DNA from: an uncultured Clostridia bacterium
GTDB lineage: Bacteria > Bacillota > Clostridia > Oscillospirales > Oscillospiraceae
Direction of reading: 5' to 3'
Length of the DNA stretch: 24,140 nucleotides
Assembly (NCBI GenBank): GCA_945635805.1
Contig: CALZCW010000002.1
Location: forward strand, 1-24,140
Position numbers and translations under genes: made by a program. This document shows, piece by piece, positions 5,035 through 12,239 of this stretch. How positions within the stretch are numbered: the first letter of the stretch is position 1; every line of letters begins with the position of its first letter. The notes under the pieces were generated by a model. It saw only the letters and a list, made by a program, of their open reading frames with translations, was not told the origin of the DNA and did no database searches.

Positions 5035-6969
5035 ATGAAGGAAATCAGAATCAAGCGGCTCTGCCTGGAGAACTTCAAGTGCCATGCGAGCCTGACGCTG
5101 GAGCTGGACGGCAGGGACGTCTCCGTATACGGCGACAACGCCACCGGCAAGACCAGCATCTACGACGCCTTTTACTGGCTGCTCTTCGGCAAGGACAGCG
5201 CCGGAAACGGCGAGAAGAACATGGAGATCAAGCCCCTGGACGCCGCCGGAGAGGTGCGCGACCACCTGGCCGTGACGGCTGTGGAGGCGGTGCTCCTGGC
5301 GGACGGCGAGGAGACGACCCTGCGCCGCACCTATCAGGAGGTCTGGACGACCAAGCGCGGCTCGAGCGAGGCGACCTACGACGGGAATACCTCCCTCTAC
5401 TATGTGGACGGTGTGCCCTGCAAGAAATACGCCTTTCAGGACAAGGTGAACGACCTGGTGGGCGAGGAGACCTTCCGGATGCTGACCGGCGTGAGCTGCT
5501 TTGCCAGCGGTATCTCCTGGCAGGAGCGGCGGGCGGCGCTGTTTCGCCTGGTGGGGGCGCTGGACGACCGGCAGATCATGGAGACCGACGAGCGCTTCCG
5601 GCCCCTGCTCTGCGGCCTTGGGCGGTTGAGCCTCGAGGACTACAAAAAGAAGCTGCTCTCCGAGAAGCGGGGCTACACCACCGTGCGGACGGAGATCCCG
5701 GCGCGGATCAGCGAGTGCGAAAAGACCATCGGGGACACCGAGGGGCTGGACTTCGCGGCGGCCCGGGCGGAAACCGACCGGCTGACGGCCCGGCAGGAGG
5801 AGCTGACGGCCCGGATTCTGGCCGTGGAGCACGACCTCGCAGCCGAGCAGAAGCGGCTGGACATCCGCAGGGCCAGACAGGAGCTGGACGACCTTTGCCA
5901 GGAGAACCGGAGATTCCGGGAAGCCCAGGACACCGGCGAAGCGGCCAGAAACCGCATCCGAAGCGAGCTGGCGCTTCTTCAAAGCCGGCTGTCCTCGCTG
6001 CGGGGGAAGCTGGGCGGCAGCGACGGGGCGGACGGCCTGAAACGGCAGATCGCGGACGCCCGGGAGCGCTGGATTGCCGTGAACAGCGAGGTTTTCACCG
6101 GCGGCGTCTGCCCCACCTGCGGGCAGGAACTCCCGGCAGAGAAGCGCAGAGCGGCGCAGGAAGCCTTTGAGCGGCGCAAAAAGGAACGGCTGGCGGAGAT
6201 CGAGCGCACAGCCAATTCCCTGAAGGAGCGCCTGCACAGCTACGAGAGCGGCCTGGAGGCCCTGCAGGCGGAGATTTCTGCGGCGGAGAAAGAGACCGGG
6301 GAGAAGGAAAACGAGCTGCTGGCGGCCCAGGCGGCCGTTGTGGAGCCAAAGGACATGGAGGGCTATGCGGAGCGGCGCGAGGCGGTGACGGCCCGGATTC
6401 AGGCCCTGTCCGCAGAGCTGGCCGACATTCAGGACGGCGCCTACAGCGTCAAGGCCGGTCTGCAGCGGGAGCTGGACGAGGTGCGCTCGGCCCTCAAGGC
6501 GCAGCAGGACATTCTTGGCAGGGAGAGCCTGCTTCACTATGCCCGCAGCCGTGTGGAGAGCCTGCGGGAGGACGCCAGAAAGGCGGCGGAGCAGCTCGAG
6601 GCCCTGGAACGGCAGCTTTTCCTGCTGGACGAATTTACCCGGTATAAGACGCGATTCGTGGAGGACAGCATTAACGGGATGTTCCGGCTGGCCCGGTTCC
6701 GGCTCTTCCGGGAGCAGGCCAACGGCGGCCTCGAGGATCGCTGCGACGTGGTCTATGACGGCGTGCCCTATCAGGCCCTGAACAACGGGTCCAAGATCAA
6801 CGTTGGCATTGACATCATCAACACGCTGTCCCGCGCCTACGGCGTGCGGGTGCCGCTGTTCATCGACAATGCGGAGAGTGTGACAAGGCTGGAAGAGACG
6901 GAGACCCAGACCATCCGGCTGGTGGTATCAGAACAGGACAAGGAGCTGAGAATCGACTATGAAAATTAA
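5035..6969 (+). CDS. SbcC/Rad50-like AAA ATPase with zinc hook
   Basis: A 644-residue SMC-type ATPase. The N-terminal lobe holds Walker A GDNATGKTS (33-41). Two coiled-coil arms (about 225-350 and 375-525) flank a CPTC zinc-hook motif (359-362). The C-terminal lobe has a signature-like LNNGSKINVG (582-591) and a Walker B position reading VPLFIDNAE (606-614). That lacks the usual Asp-Glu pair, so hydrolysis may be slow or use another residue. It is shorter than cellular SbcC (about 1,000 residues) but in the range of phage gp46-like proteins. No SbcD/Mre11 partner is visible; an MBL-fold protein lies two genes on. I chose the ATG at 5035, where the ENFKC beta-strand start is normal for the family, over an upstream ATG overlapping the previous gene. 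Likely role: DNA end processing or recombination. Confidence 0.85.
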   Translation: MKEIRIKRLCLENFKCHASLTLELDGRDVSVYGDNATGKTSIYDAFYWLLFGKDSAGNGEKNMEIKPLDAAGEVRDHLAVTAVEAVLLADGEETTLRRTYQEVWTTKRGSSEATYDGNTSLYYVDGVPCKKYAFQDKVNDLVGEETFRMLTGVSCFASGISWQERRAALFRLVGALDDRQIMETDERFRPLLCGLGRLSLEDYKKKLLSEKRGYTTVRTEIPARISECEKTIGDTEGLDFAAARAETDRLTARQEELTARILAVEHDLAAEQKRLDIRRARQELDDLCQENRRFREAQDTGEAARNRIRSELALLQSRLSSLRGKLGGSDGADGLKRQIADARERWIAVNSEVFTGGVCPTCGQELPAEKRRAAQEAFERRKKERLAEIERTANSLKERLHSYESGLEALQAEISAAEKETGEKENELLAAQAAVVEPKDMEGYAERREAVTARIQALSAELADIQDGAYSVKAGLQRELDEVRSALKAQQDILGRESLLHYARSRVESLREDARKAAEQLEALERQLFLLDEFTRYKTRFVEDSINGMFRLARFRLFREQANGGLEDRCDVVYDGVPYQALNNGSKINVGIDIINTLSRAYGVRVPLFIDNAESVTRLEETETQTIRLVVSEQDKELRIDYEN

Positions 6970-7546
6970 AGACCGGGCAAAGCCAAAGACGCCGCCGGTG
7001 GAACCGGGCGTGTACATGGCGGTCTGCGTCGGGGTCATCGACCTCGGCGAACAGTACAGCGAGAAATTCAAGAACTACGCCAACAAGGTCAAATTCGTGT
7101 GGGATTTGGCGGGGGAGACCATCGAAGTGGACGGGGAACAGAAACCCAGGCAGCTCTCCAGGGAATTTACAGTATCTCTGAGCAAGAAGGGGAGCCTGCG
7201 GGGCTTCCTGGAAAGCTGGAACGGAAAGACCTATGCGGACGAGGAATTCGGCGAGGTCGATCTCTTTGACCAGATCGGAAAGCCCTGCCAGCTTCAGGTG
7301 GTGCTGAACGAGACCAAGGAATACGCCAATGTGGCGAACCTGATGCCGCTGCCCAAGGGGATGCCGGCCCCCACCACGAACACCGTCCCCATCCGCTGGG
7401 ACATGGAGCATTGGGACGACGCCGTCTTTGATGCGCTGCCCGAGTGGGTACAGGATCAGATCAAAAAGTCCACGCAGTACCAAAAGGAACACGCGCCGGA
7501 CACCACGGTCGAGGTAAAAAACCCTGAGGAGGCTTGCCCAATATGA
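6959..7546 (+). CDS. Phage replication protein, NGO0469-like
   Basis: A 195-residue protein overlapping the end of the ATPase gene by 11 bases. The pattern EPGVYMAVCVGVIDLG, then SREFTVSLSKKGSLRGFLESW and a beta-rich end with ANVANLMPLPKG resembles the family annotated as phage replication initiation protein, NGO0469 type. I suspect an OB-like single-strand binding fold. Its place between an SbcC-like ATPase and an MBL-fold protein fits a recombination-replication module. The family call is from memory of the pattern, not a search. Confidence 0.65.
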   Translation: MKIKDRAKPKTPPVEPGVYMAVCVGVIDLGEQYSEKFKNYANKVKFVWDLAGETIEVDGEQKPRQLSREFTVSLSKKGSLRGFLESWNGKTYADEEFGEVDLFDQIGKPCQLQVVLNETKEYANVANLMPLPKGMPAPTTNTVPIRWDMEHWDDAVFDALPEWVQDQIKKSTQYQKEHAPDTTVEVKNPEEACPI

Positions 7547-8241
7547 GATTTCAGGCGCTGGCCTCGTCCAGCCATGGGAACGCCTACCTCGTGTCCGATC
7601 CGGAGACCCGCATCCTCCTGGAGTGCGGAATCTCCCACAAGCAGCTCCAAAAGCTGTGCGGATTTGCGCTCTCAGAGCTGCGGGCCTGCCTCGTGAGCCA
7701 TGAGCACCAGGACCACGCGAGGAGTGTGGATGCCCTGCTGCGCGACGGGATGGAGGTCTACATGAGCGCAGGGACGGCGGATGCCCTGGAGGTGGAAAAC
7801 GTGACACAAATTGAGGCGATGGAACAATTTCGAATCGGGAGCCTGGACATTGTGCCCTTCGAGACTTTCCACGACGCGGCGGAGCCTCTCGGCTTTCTCA
7901 TCAAGAGCAGGACCGACGGGGACGTGCTGGCCTTTGCGACGGACACCGTCAATCTTCGCTACCGATTCCCGGGGCTGAACATCCTGGCAATCGAGGCCAA
8001 CTACGACAGGGAGATTCTCGCCCGCTGCGAACGGATGCCGGAGAAGGTCAAGCACCGGATCGAGAATGCCCATATGGAGATCGACGTCCTCTGCGACTAT
8101 CTGCGCACCCTGGACTTGACCCAGTGCCGGGAAATCTGGCTGCTGCACCTCTCCGACGCGACGAGCCACGAGGGGCATTTCATCAACAAGGTGGCGCGGG
8201 CCGTGCCGGACGGCATTGCCGTGGACGCCTGCCGGAAGTGA
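7543..8241 (+). CDS. MBL-fold metallohydrolase, WalJ/YycJ-like
   Basis: A 232-residue metallo-beta-lactamase fold protein. The metal motif SHEHQDH is at 52-58, with GNAYLVSD near the start, FATDT in the middle and LLHLSD near the end, as in the YycJ/WalJ group of DNA-acting hydrolases. The ATG at 7543 overlaps the previous stop (ATGA) and is preceded by GAGGAGG at ten bases; an upstream in-frame TTG at 7534 lies only one base from that site and is less likely. The metal ligands look intact. In this operon it may supply the nuclease that a missing SbcD would otherwise give, but that is inference. Confidence 0.8.
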   Translation: MRFQALASSSHGNAYLVSDPETRILLECGISHKQLQKLCGFALSELRACLVSHEHQDHARSVDALLRDGMEVYMSAGTADALEVENVTQIEAMEQFRIGSLDIVPFETFHDAAEPLGFLIKSRTDGDVLAFATDTVNLRYRFPGLNILAIEANYDREILARCERMPEKVKHRIENAHMEIDVLCDYLRTLDLTQCREIWLLHLSDATSHEGHFINKVARAVPDGIAVDACRK

Positions 8242-8251
8242 GGTGACAAAG

Positions 8252-8911
8252 ATGGCAAAGCGGGCAGGACGCCCTTCCTGGTTCAAGATGTTCCTGAGCC
8301 AGAAATCTCTGATCGACGCCGTGCCGGACGAGACGGCCGGAAAGGCCCTGAAAGCGGCGCTGCAATATTTCGACACCGGGGAATATGCGGGCGGTCTCGA
8401 CCCGCTTTCCATGGCCGTGTTCTCGGCGCTGAAGCCCTACATCGACGAGGCATTCGACGATTTCCAGCGGGATTATGAGAACGGGAAAAAGGGCGGGAGG
8501 CCAAAAAAACCCCCGGTTACCCCCCCTAACCCTGGGTTACCCCCCCTAACCCAAGCAGAAGCAGATGCAGATGCGGAAGCAGATGCATATGCAGAAGCAA
8601 ATATTTCATTCAATCAGTCATTCGCGGGAGAGAGATTTGAAAATTCGCATTCCGCCGGGACCTGGGAGCCATGCGCAGACCGGGACAGGGAGGAGGTCAA
8701 GCGGAAATTCCTGGGCGGGCAGCTTGGCCGGGGCGTCGTGCTGCTGAGCGACGCGCAGATGGACGATCTGCTGGACAAGCTGAGCCTCGAAGAGTTCGAC
8801 AAGTACGTCTCCATTGTAGCGGACATGGAGCAGAAGGGCCGGCACTACAAGCGGAAGACCCATTACCAGGCGATCCTCGACATGGCCATGAAGGACCGGC
8901 GGATTCGGTGA
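8252..8911 (+). CDS. DUF6291-type replication protein with internal repeat linker
   Basis: A 219-residue protein with an N-terminal DUF6291-like domain (about 1-80, ending NGKKGGRPKK), a low-complexity linker (88-117, Pro-rich then Ala-Glu/Ala-Asp repeats) and a C-terminal helical domain ending HYQAILDMAMKD, as in DnaD-like phage initiators. The ATG at 8252 has GAGGTGA upstream; an earlier ATG (8216) lies inside the previous gene. The linker DNA holds GC-rich iteron-like repeats, so gene and origin may coincide as in lambda O. No helicase loader or polymerase is present nearby. Initiator function is a reasonable inference, not proven. Confidence 0.68.
   Translation: MAKRAGRPSWFKMFLSQKSLIDAVPDETAGKALKAALQYFDTGEYAGGLDPLSMAVFSALKPYIDEAFDDFQRDYENGKKGGRPKKPPVTPPNPGLPPLTQAEADADAEADAYAEANISFNQSFAGERFENSHSAGTWEPCADRDREEVKRKFLGGQLGRGVVLLSDAQMDDLLDKLSLEEFDKYVSIVADMEQKGRHYKRKTHYQAILDMAMKDRRIR
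8515..8602. repeat. Iteron-like 20-bp repeats and hexamer array; candidate replication origin
   Basis: GGTTACCCCCCCTAACCC occurs twice (8515-8532, 8535-8552), spaced 20 bases. Within each copy GGTTA and TAACC are inverted, and the two copies also pair across their junction. The minus strand gives four G-runs with short loops, able to form a G-quadruplex. Eight GCAGAT-like hexamers follow (8555-8602), then AT-rich sequence. Lying inside a replication-protein gene, this may be the origin. Confidence 0.5.
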
Positions 8912-8947
8912 GGGGGTGGGCTTATTTCCAGTGGATCGTTCAATCAG

Positions 8948-9163
8948 GTGCTTGTCCGCTGCCCCTTCTACAAGTTTGACGACGGAAAGCGGCGCATCAC
9001 CTGCGAGGGAATCATCGATGACAGCAGCCTTTCCCTGATCTTCCGCAAAAAGGCCGATCAGGTGAAGCAGCTCTACGTGTTCTGCTGCAGGCACTACGAG
9101 CACTGCGAGATTTACAGGATGCTGATGGAAAACAAATACAGCGAGGAGGAAGGAATCCCATGA
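8948..9163 (+). CDS. Cysteine-rich small protein, putative zinc binder
   Basis: About 71 residues with Cys5, Cys19, Cys46, Cys47 and Cys53 (contexts VRCPFYKF, RITCEG, FCCRHYEHC), which suggests metal binding. Function unknown. The start is uncertain: GTG 8948 has no ribosome-binding site, whereas a strong GAGGGGGTGGG (8910-8920) precedes an in-frame ATT at 8924 and there is no ATG, GTG or TTG in frame between. An ATT start would add eight residues. The stop overlaps the next gene's ATG. Confidence 0.62.
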   Translation: MLVRCPFYKFDDGKRRITCEGIIDDSSLSLIFRKKADQVKQLYVFCCRHYEHCEIYRMLMENKYSEEEGIP

Positions 9164-9528
9164 ACGAAGAGAAATGCAAATCTATTCTTCAGATGGCCCG
9201 AGGCGCCATCGAAGAGCGGGTCGACTATGAAATGGCAAAGGTCATTGACAATATCCTCGACCCGAACACCGCAGCGACGGTTACAAGAAAGATCACCCTG
9301 TCCATCGGGTTCAAGCCGGACAGCAACCGGCAGGTCATCCGGGTGGAAGTGACAGCCAAATCGGCGCTCTGCCCGACCGATCCGGTGGCGACGTCTCTGT
9401 TCATCACCGGCGACGAGCAGGGAGAAGTCACAGCGGTGGAAATGGTGCCCAATATTCCCGGGCAGCTTGACTTTACCGGCGGCGAGCAGGAGCCTGCGCC
9501 GGTGCTGAAGATCATTAAAAATGCGTGA
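9160..9528 (+). CDS. Conserved early phage protein, resembling 'replication terminator' annotations
   Basis: A 122-residue protein starting in an ATGA overlap. The first 35 residues are helical (MNEEKCKSILQMARGAIEERV), and the rest is beta-rich with the pattern LDPNTAATVTRKITLSIGFKPD. It resembles small phage proteins sometimes labelled replication terminator protein, a label with little experimental backing here. It neighbours DNA-metabolism genes. Role unknown. Confidence 0.65.
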   Translation: MNEEKCKSILQMARGAIEERVDYEMAKVIDNILDPNTAATVTRKITLSIGFKPDSNRQVIRVEVTAKSALCPTDPVATSLFITGDEQGEVTAVEMVPNIPGQLDFTGGEQEPAPVLKIIKNA

Positions 9529-9547
9529 AACGAAAGGAGAAATTACC

Positions 9548-10282
9548 ATGCTGAAAGCAGCCATTGAAAAAATCGAGGCCATGTCCGCCCCGACCATCCG
9601 GACGATCGAGGGACATAACTTCTTGGTCAGAAAAGAGGGATATGAGGAGATTCGTCCCATCGTGGACATTCCGGTCTGCATTGACCTTTACAGCCTCGAT
9701 GCCGTGGTGAAGATGATCAAGACAGAGGCCATTCCCCGCTATGCGGGAGAGACACTGTACATCAACATCCCGAACCACCTGAGAGTGGACGTGTTCCGTC
9801 AGCCTCGCCCGGAAGCCCACGAAATCAGACCACTGCTCTATACGGCGGAGGCAACCGATGTGCCCGGCTGGGAGCCGGAGACCAAGCTGGCCTTTGAACG
9901 GGCGGCTATCGCGCTCCAGACCCGCTTCCAGGACAGCGAAGACCGGGCCTACACGCTGCAGCTTCTGAGCCAGATTACAACCGGTGCGAAGGTAACCTAT
10001 AACGACATCGGCGTTGCAACCACCATCGTGACGCAGAAGGGCATCAATCTTCAGCAGAACGCCACGATCAAGCCGCTCGTCAAGCTCCGCCCCTACCGCA
10101 CGTTCCAGGAGGTCGATCAGCCGGAGGGCCTGTTCCTGATCCGCATCGACGAGCGGGGCATTTCCTTCATCGAAGCGGATGGCGGTATGTGGAAGCTGAA
10201 AGCCAGAGAGACGATCAAGGCGTACCTGGAAGAGCATCTGGCCCAGGAAATCGAGGCCGGCAGCGTCGTCGTGATGCTGTAA
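9548..10282 (+). CDS. Conserved phage protein, possibly DUF2303-like
   Basis: A 244-residue protein. I chose ATG 9548 because AAAGGAGA precedes it; the frame is open back to 9521 inside the previous gene. It has a mixed alpha/beta pattern with no catalytic motif that I can see, and the order of segments (early TIEGHNFLVRKEG, late WKLKARETIKAYLEEH) suggests a DUF2303-like phage protein of the recombination/replication region. It lies directly before the SSB gene. Function unknown; family call tentative. Confidence 0.6.
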   Translation: MLKAAIEKIEAMSAPTIRTIEGHNFLVRKEGYEEIRPIVDIPVCIDLYSLDAVVKMIKTEAIPRYAGETLYINIPNHLRVDVFRQPRPEAHEIRPLLYTAEATDVPGWEPETKLAFERAAIALQTRFQDSEDRAYTLQLLSQITTGAKVTYNDIGVATTIVTQKGINLQQNATIKPLVKLRPYRTFQEVDQPEGLFLIRIDERGISFIEADGGMWKLKARETIKAYLEEHLAQEIEAGSVVVML

Positions 10283-10295
10283 GGACGAATGGACA

Positions 10296-10317
10296 CCGGG
10301 GGGGATATCCCCCCCGG
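10296..10317. promoter_or_regulatory. Perfect 22-bp GC palindrome in the SSB leader
   Basis: CCGGGGGGG and CCCCCCCGG flank ATAT to form a 9-bp all-GC stem. It ends two bases before the SSB ribosome-binding site (AAGGAGGG). It lacks a T-run, so it is not a normal terminator. A translational operator, an RNase stop or a protein-binding site are possible. Confidence 0.6.
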
Positions 10318-10330
10318 AAGGAGGGAAGAA

Positions 10331-10738
10331 ATGCTGAATCACATTGTGCTCATGGGACGGCTGACTGCCGACCCGATTCTACGCCGCACCGGAAGCGGGG
10401 TTCCCGTGGCGTCATTTCGTCTGGCCGTTGACCGGGACTTTGCGCCCAGGGACGGCGGAGAGCGGGAGACCGACTTCATCGACTGCGTGGCCTGGCGCGG
10501 CGCAGGGGAGTTTGTCTCCCGGTACTTCGCAAAGGGCCGCATGGCCGTGGTCTCCGGACGGCTCCAGATGAAAAACTGGACCGACAAGGAGGGCAACAAG
10601 CGGGTGAGTGCCGAGGTTGTCGCCGGGAGCATCTACTTCGGCGAACCGAAAAAGGACGATGCGGGGCACGGTGCGCCGCCGGCCGGTGTCTCCGACATGG
10701 AGATGGTGGAAGGCGACGATGAAGAGCTGCCGTTCTGA
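10331..10738 (+). CDS. ssb: Single-stranded DNA-binding protein
   Basis: A 135-residue SSB with the OB-fold pattern MLNHIVLMGRLTADPILRRT at the start, FIDCVAWRG in the middle and a C-terminal acidic tip DDEELPF that in bacterial SSBs docks partner proteins. The fold spans about 1-105, with a short linker after it. It binds and protects single strands in replication and recombination. The ATG at 10331 follows AAGGAGGG; an upstream in-frame ATG at 10289 lies before the palindrome and is less likely. Confidence 0.95.
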   Translation: MLNHIVLMGRLTADPILRRTGSGVPVASFRLAVDRDFAPRDGGERETDFIDCVAWRGAGEFVSRYFAKGRMAVVSGRLQMKNWTDKEGNKRVSAEVVAGSIYFGEPKKDDAGHGAPPAGVSDMEMVEGDDEELPF

Positions 10739-10757
10739 CTATGGAAGGAGCGTAAAC

Positions 10758-11090
10758 ATGGAACCTGTTAAACTGGTGATGCTGATTTTTATCGGCGTCT
10801 TGGTATGCGTCGCCCTTGGACTGGCGGCAAACAACAAACTGCTGAGATCGGAAAAGGATGATCTCCTGCGAAGATGCACCCGGCTGCTCCTGGAGCGGAA
10901 TCAGGCCGAGGCCGAAGTTAAGACGGCGCTCTGCCGGAACAAATCCCACACGAGCTTTGAGGTGCGGATGAAGGAAGTGGAGATCGAGCAGCTCCAGGAT
11001 GATCTCAGCGCGGCAAACAAGAAGATTGAGATCCTGGAATCCGCAATCAACCGGATGTGGCCGGGAGGTGAAAGGAATGGCAGTCAGTAG
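10758..11090 (+). CDS. Membrane-anchored coiled-coil protein, unknown function
   Basis: A 110-residue protein with one N-terminal membrane helix (about 4-24) followed by a long charged helix (about 28-100) typical of a coiled coil. GAAGGAG precedes the ATG. The pattern resembles a membrane-tethered spanin- or RmuC-like rod but there is no family I recognise. It lies between SSB and a zinc-finger protein and overlaps the latter by 14 bases. Confidence 0.65.
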   Translation: MEPVKLVMLIFIGVLVCVALGLAANNKLLRSEKDDLLRRCTRLLLERNQAEAEVKTALCRNKSHTSFEVRMKEVEIEQLQDDLSAANKKIEILESAINRMWPGGERNGSQ

Positions 11091-11331
11091 ATACTGTGAA
11101 TACTGCGGGCGGGCGATCATTCCGAAGTCCAGCCACGCGGTCAAGCAGTATTACTGCTCCCCGGAGTGTCGGAGAGCGGACAAGCGTGACCAATACAACG
11201 AGAACCGCCGGAATGCCAGACGGTCGCCGGAGCCGGTCAAGCAGAACCACAGGCTGGACGCGCTCGCTATGGAGGCCAAGATTGCAAAGATCAGTTATGG
11301 GAAGCTCATGGCGAGGAGGTCGCAGGCGTGA
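11077..11331 (+). CDS. Small zinc-finger protein
   Basis: An 84-residue basic protein with one CxxC...CxxxC zinc-finger (Cys7, Cys10, Cys27, Cys31; YCEYCGRAI and YYCSPEC) followed by a basic helical tail. It probably binds nucleic acid. AGGTGAAAGGA precedes the ATG, and its stop overlaps the GTG start of the methyltransferase. Confidence 0.68.
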   Translation: MAVSRYCEYCGRAIIPKSSHAVKQYYCSPECRRADKRDQYNENRRNARRSPEPVKQNHRLDALAMEAKIAKISYGKLMARRSQA

Positions 11332-12239
11332 CGCTGACCCATCTATCCCTGTTCTCCGGCATAGGCGGTCTTGACCTTGCAGCGGAGTGGGCGGGATTTC
11401 AGACTGTTGGGCAATGCGAATGGGCCGACTATCCAACAAAGGTGCTGGAGAAACATTGGCCGAACGTGCCACGCTGGCGGGACATTCGGACGCTGACAAA
11501 GGAGAGTTTCTATGAGCGGACAGGATTACGAACAGTTGACGTTATTTCAGGGGGATTCCCCTGCCAGCCGTTCAGTGTTGCCGGGAAGCGAAGAGGCACG
11601 GAGGATGACCGTTACCTCTGGCCGGAAATGCTTAGAGTTATACAAGAAATCCGGCCAGCTTGGGTCGTTGGTGAGAACGTTGCTGGTCTCGTCAGTATGG
11701 CGCTCGACACGGTGCTATCTGACCTGGAAGGTCTCGGCTACGCCTGCCAAGCGCTTATTATTCCGGCTTGTGCCGTCGACGCCCCGCACAGAAGGGATCG
11801 ATGCGCGATTGTGGCCCACTGTGAGGGCGAAAGAGAGCGGAGCATATCAGTACAGCCAAGGGCGACACGACAAGCCGACGCTGACACTGACAGGAGCGGC
11901 CAGATTATGGCCGACACCCAGGGCGAACAAGATCGGCGGGTACAGCAGCACGGATTTTCGCCCGACACTGGAGCAGGCCGTGATGCAGGAAGCGGGCCTT
12001 TTGCCTACCCCGATAGCGACCGACTGGAAGAACCGCGGTTGCAAGGATTACAGAAAGAATCGGGAGCATCAGCTGCAAACCTACGTTGGTGGCCAGCTGA
12101 ACCCGACGTGGGTCGAGTGGCTCATGGGGTTCCCAATCGGGTGGACAAACTTAAAGGACTAGGAAACGCAGTCGCTCCACCGCAGTTTTTCCCGATATTC
12201 AAGGCGATTGCAGAAATCGAGGAGATGAATCATACATGA
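11328..12239 (+). CDS. C5-cytosine DNA methyltransferase (orphan, phage)
   Basis: A 303-residue enzyme that would transfer a methyl group from SAM to cytosine C5. Motif I FSGIGGLDLA (9-18), motif IV GGFPCQPFS with catalytic Cys79, motif VI ENV (116-118), motif VIII-like HRRDR (154-158) and motif X GLGNAVAPPQ (277-286) are in order. The stretch 165-262, where a target-recognition domain should lie, is hydrophilic and unusually simple. It starts at GTG in a GTGA overlap. No cognate restriction gene is seen, so it probably guards phage DNA against host restriction. A second gene lies wholly inside it in another frame, which may explain its odd middle. Confidence 0.9.
   Translation: MTLTHLSLFSGIGGLDLAAEWAGFQTVGQCEWADYPTKVLEKHWPNVPRWRDIRTLTKESFYERTGLRTVDVISGGFPCQPFSVAGKRRGTEDDRYLWPEMLRVIQEIRPAWVVGENVAGLVSMALDTVLSDLEGLGYACQALIIPACAVDAPHRRDRCAIVAHCEGERERSISVQPRATRQADADTDRSGQIMADTQGEQDRRVQQHGFSPDTGAGRDAGSGPFAYPDSDRLEEPRLQGLQKESGASAANLRWWPAEPDVGRVAHGVPNRVDKLKGLGNAVAPPQFFPIFKAIAEIEEMNHT
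11512..12162 (+). CDS. Nested gene inside the methyltransferase (+1 frame), conserved phage family
   Basis: A 216-residue frame overlapping residues 62-278 of the methyltransferase in the +1 frame. It has its own AAAGGAGAG ribosome-binding site (11498-11506) at a correct distance from ATG 11512. The product carries repeated motifs LWPTVRA (100), LWPTPRA (132) and LLPTPIA (163) and a conserved-looking end LNPTWVEWLMGFPIGW. I recognise this ending from phage proteins encoded with Dcm-like genes. Role unknown; a partner or specificity subunit for the methyltransferase is a guess. It is not a shadow: start signal, motif repeats and length all argue for translation. Confidence 0.75.
   Translation: MSGQDYEQLTLFQGDSPASRSVLPGSEEARRMTVTSGRKCLELYKKSGQLGSLVRTLLVSSVWRSTRCYLTWKVSATPAKRLLFRLVPSTPRTEGIDARLWPTVRAKESGAYQYSQGRHDKPTLTLTGAARLWPTPRANKIGGYSSTDFRPTLEQAVMQEAGLLPTPIATDWKNRGCKDYRKNREHQLQTYVGGQLNPTWVEWLMGFPIGWTNLKD

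Noticed and set aside
4957..6537. Long minus-strand open frame (526 codons) opposite the SbcC-like gene
   Set aside because: The opposite strand has clear Walker A and zinc-hook motifs. The antisense frame is open because C/G-rich third codon positions suppress stops; its product is Leu/Arg/Gly-rich with no domain or ribosome-binding site.
8555..8602. Hexamer array considered as a CRISPR or true tandem repeat locus
   Set aside because: It is in frame and encodes alternating Ala with Glu/Asp in a linker; there are no spacers.
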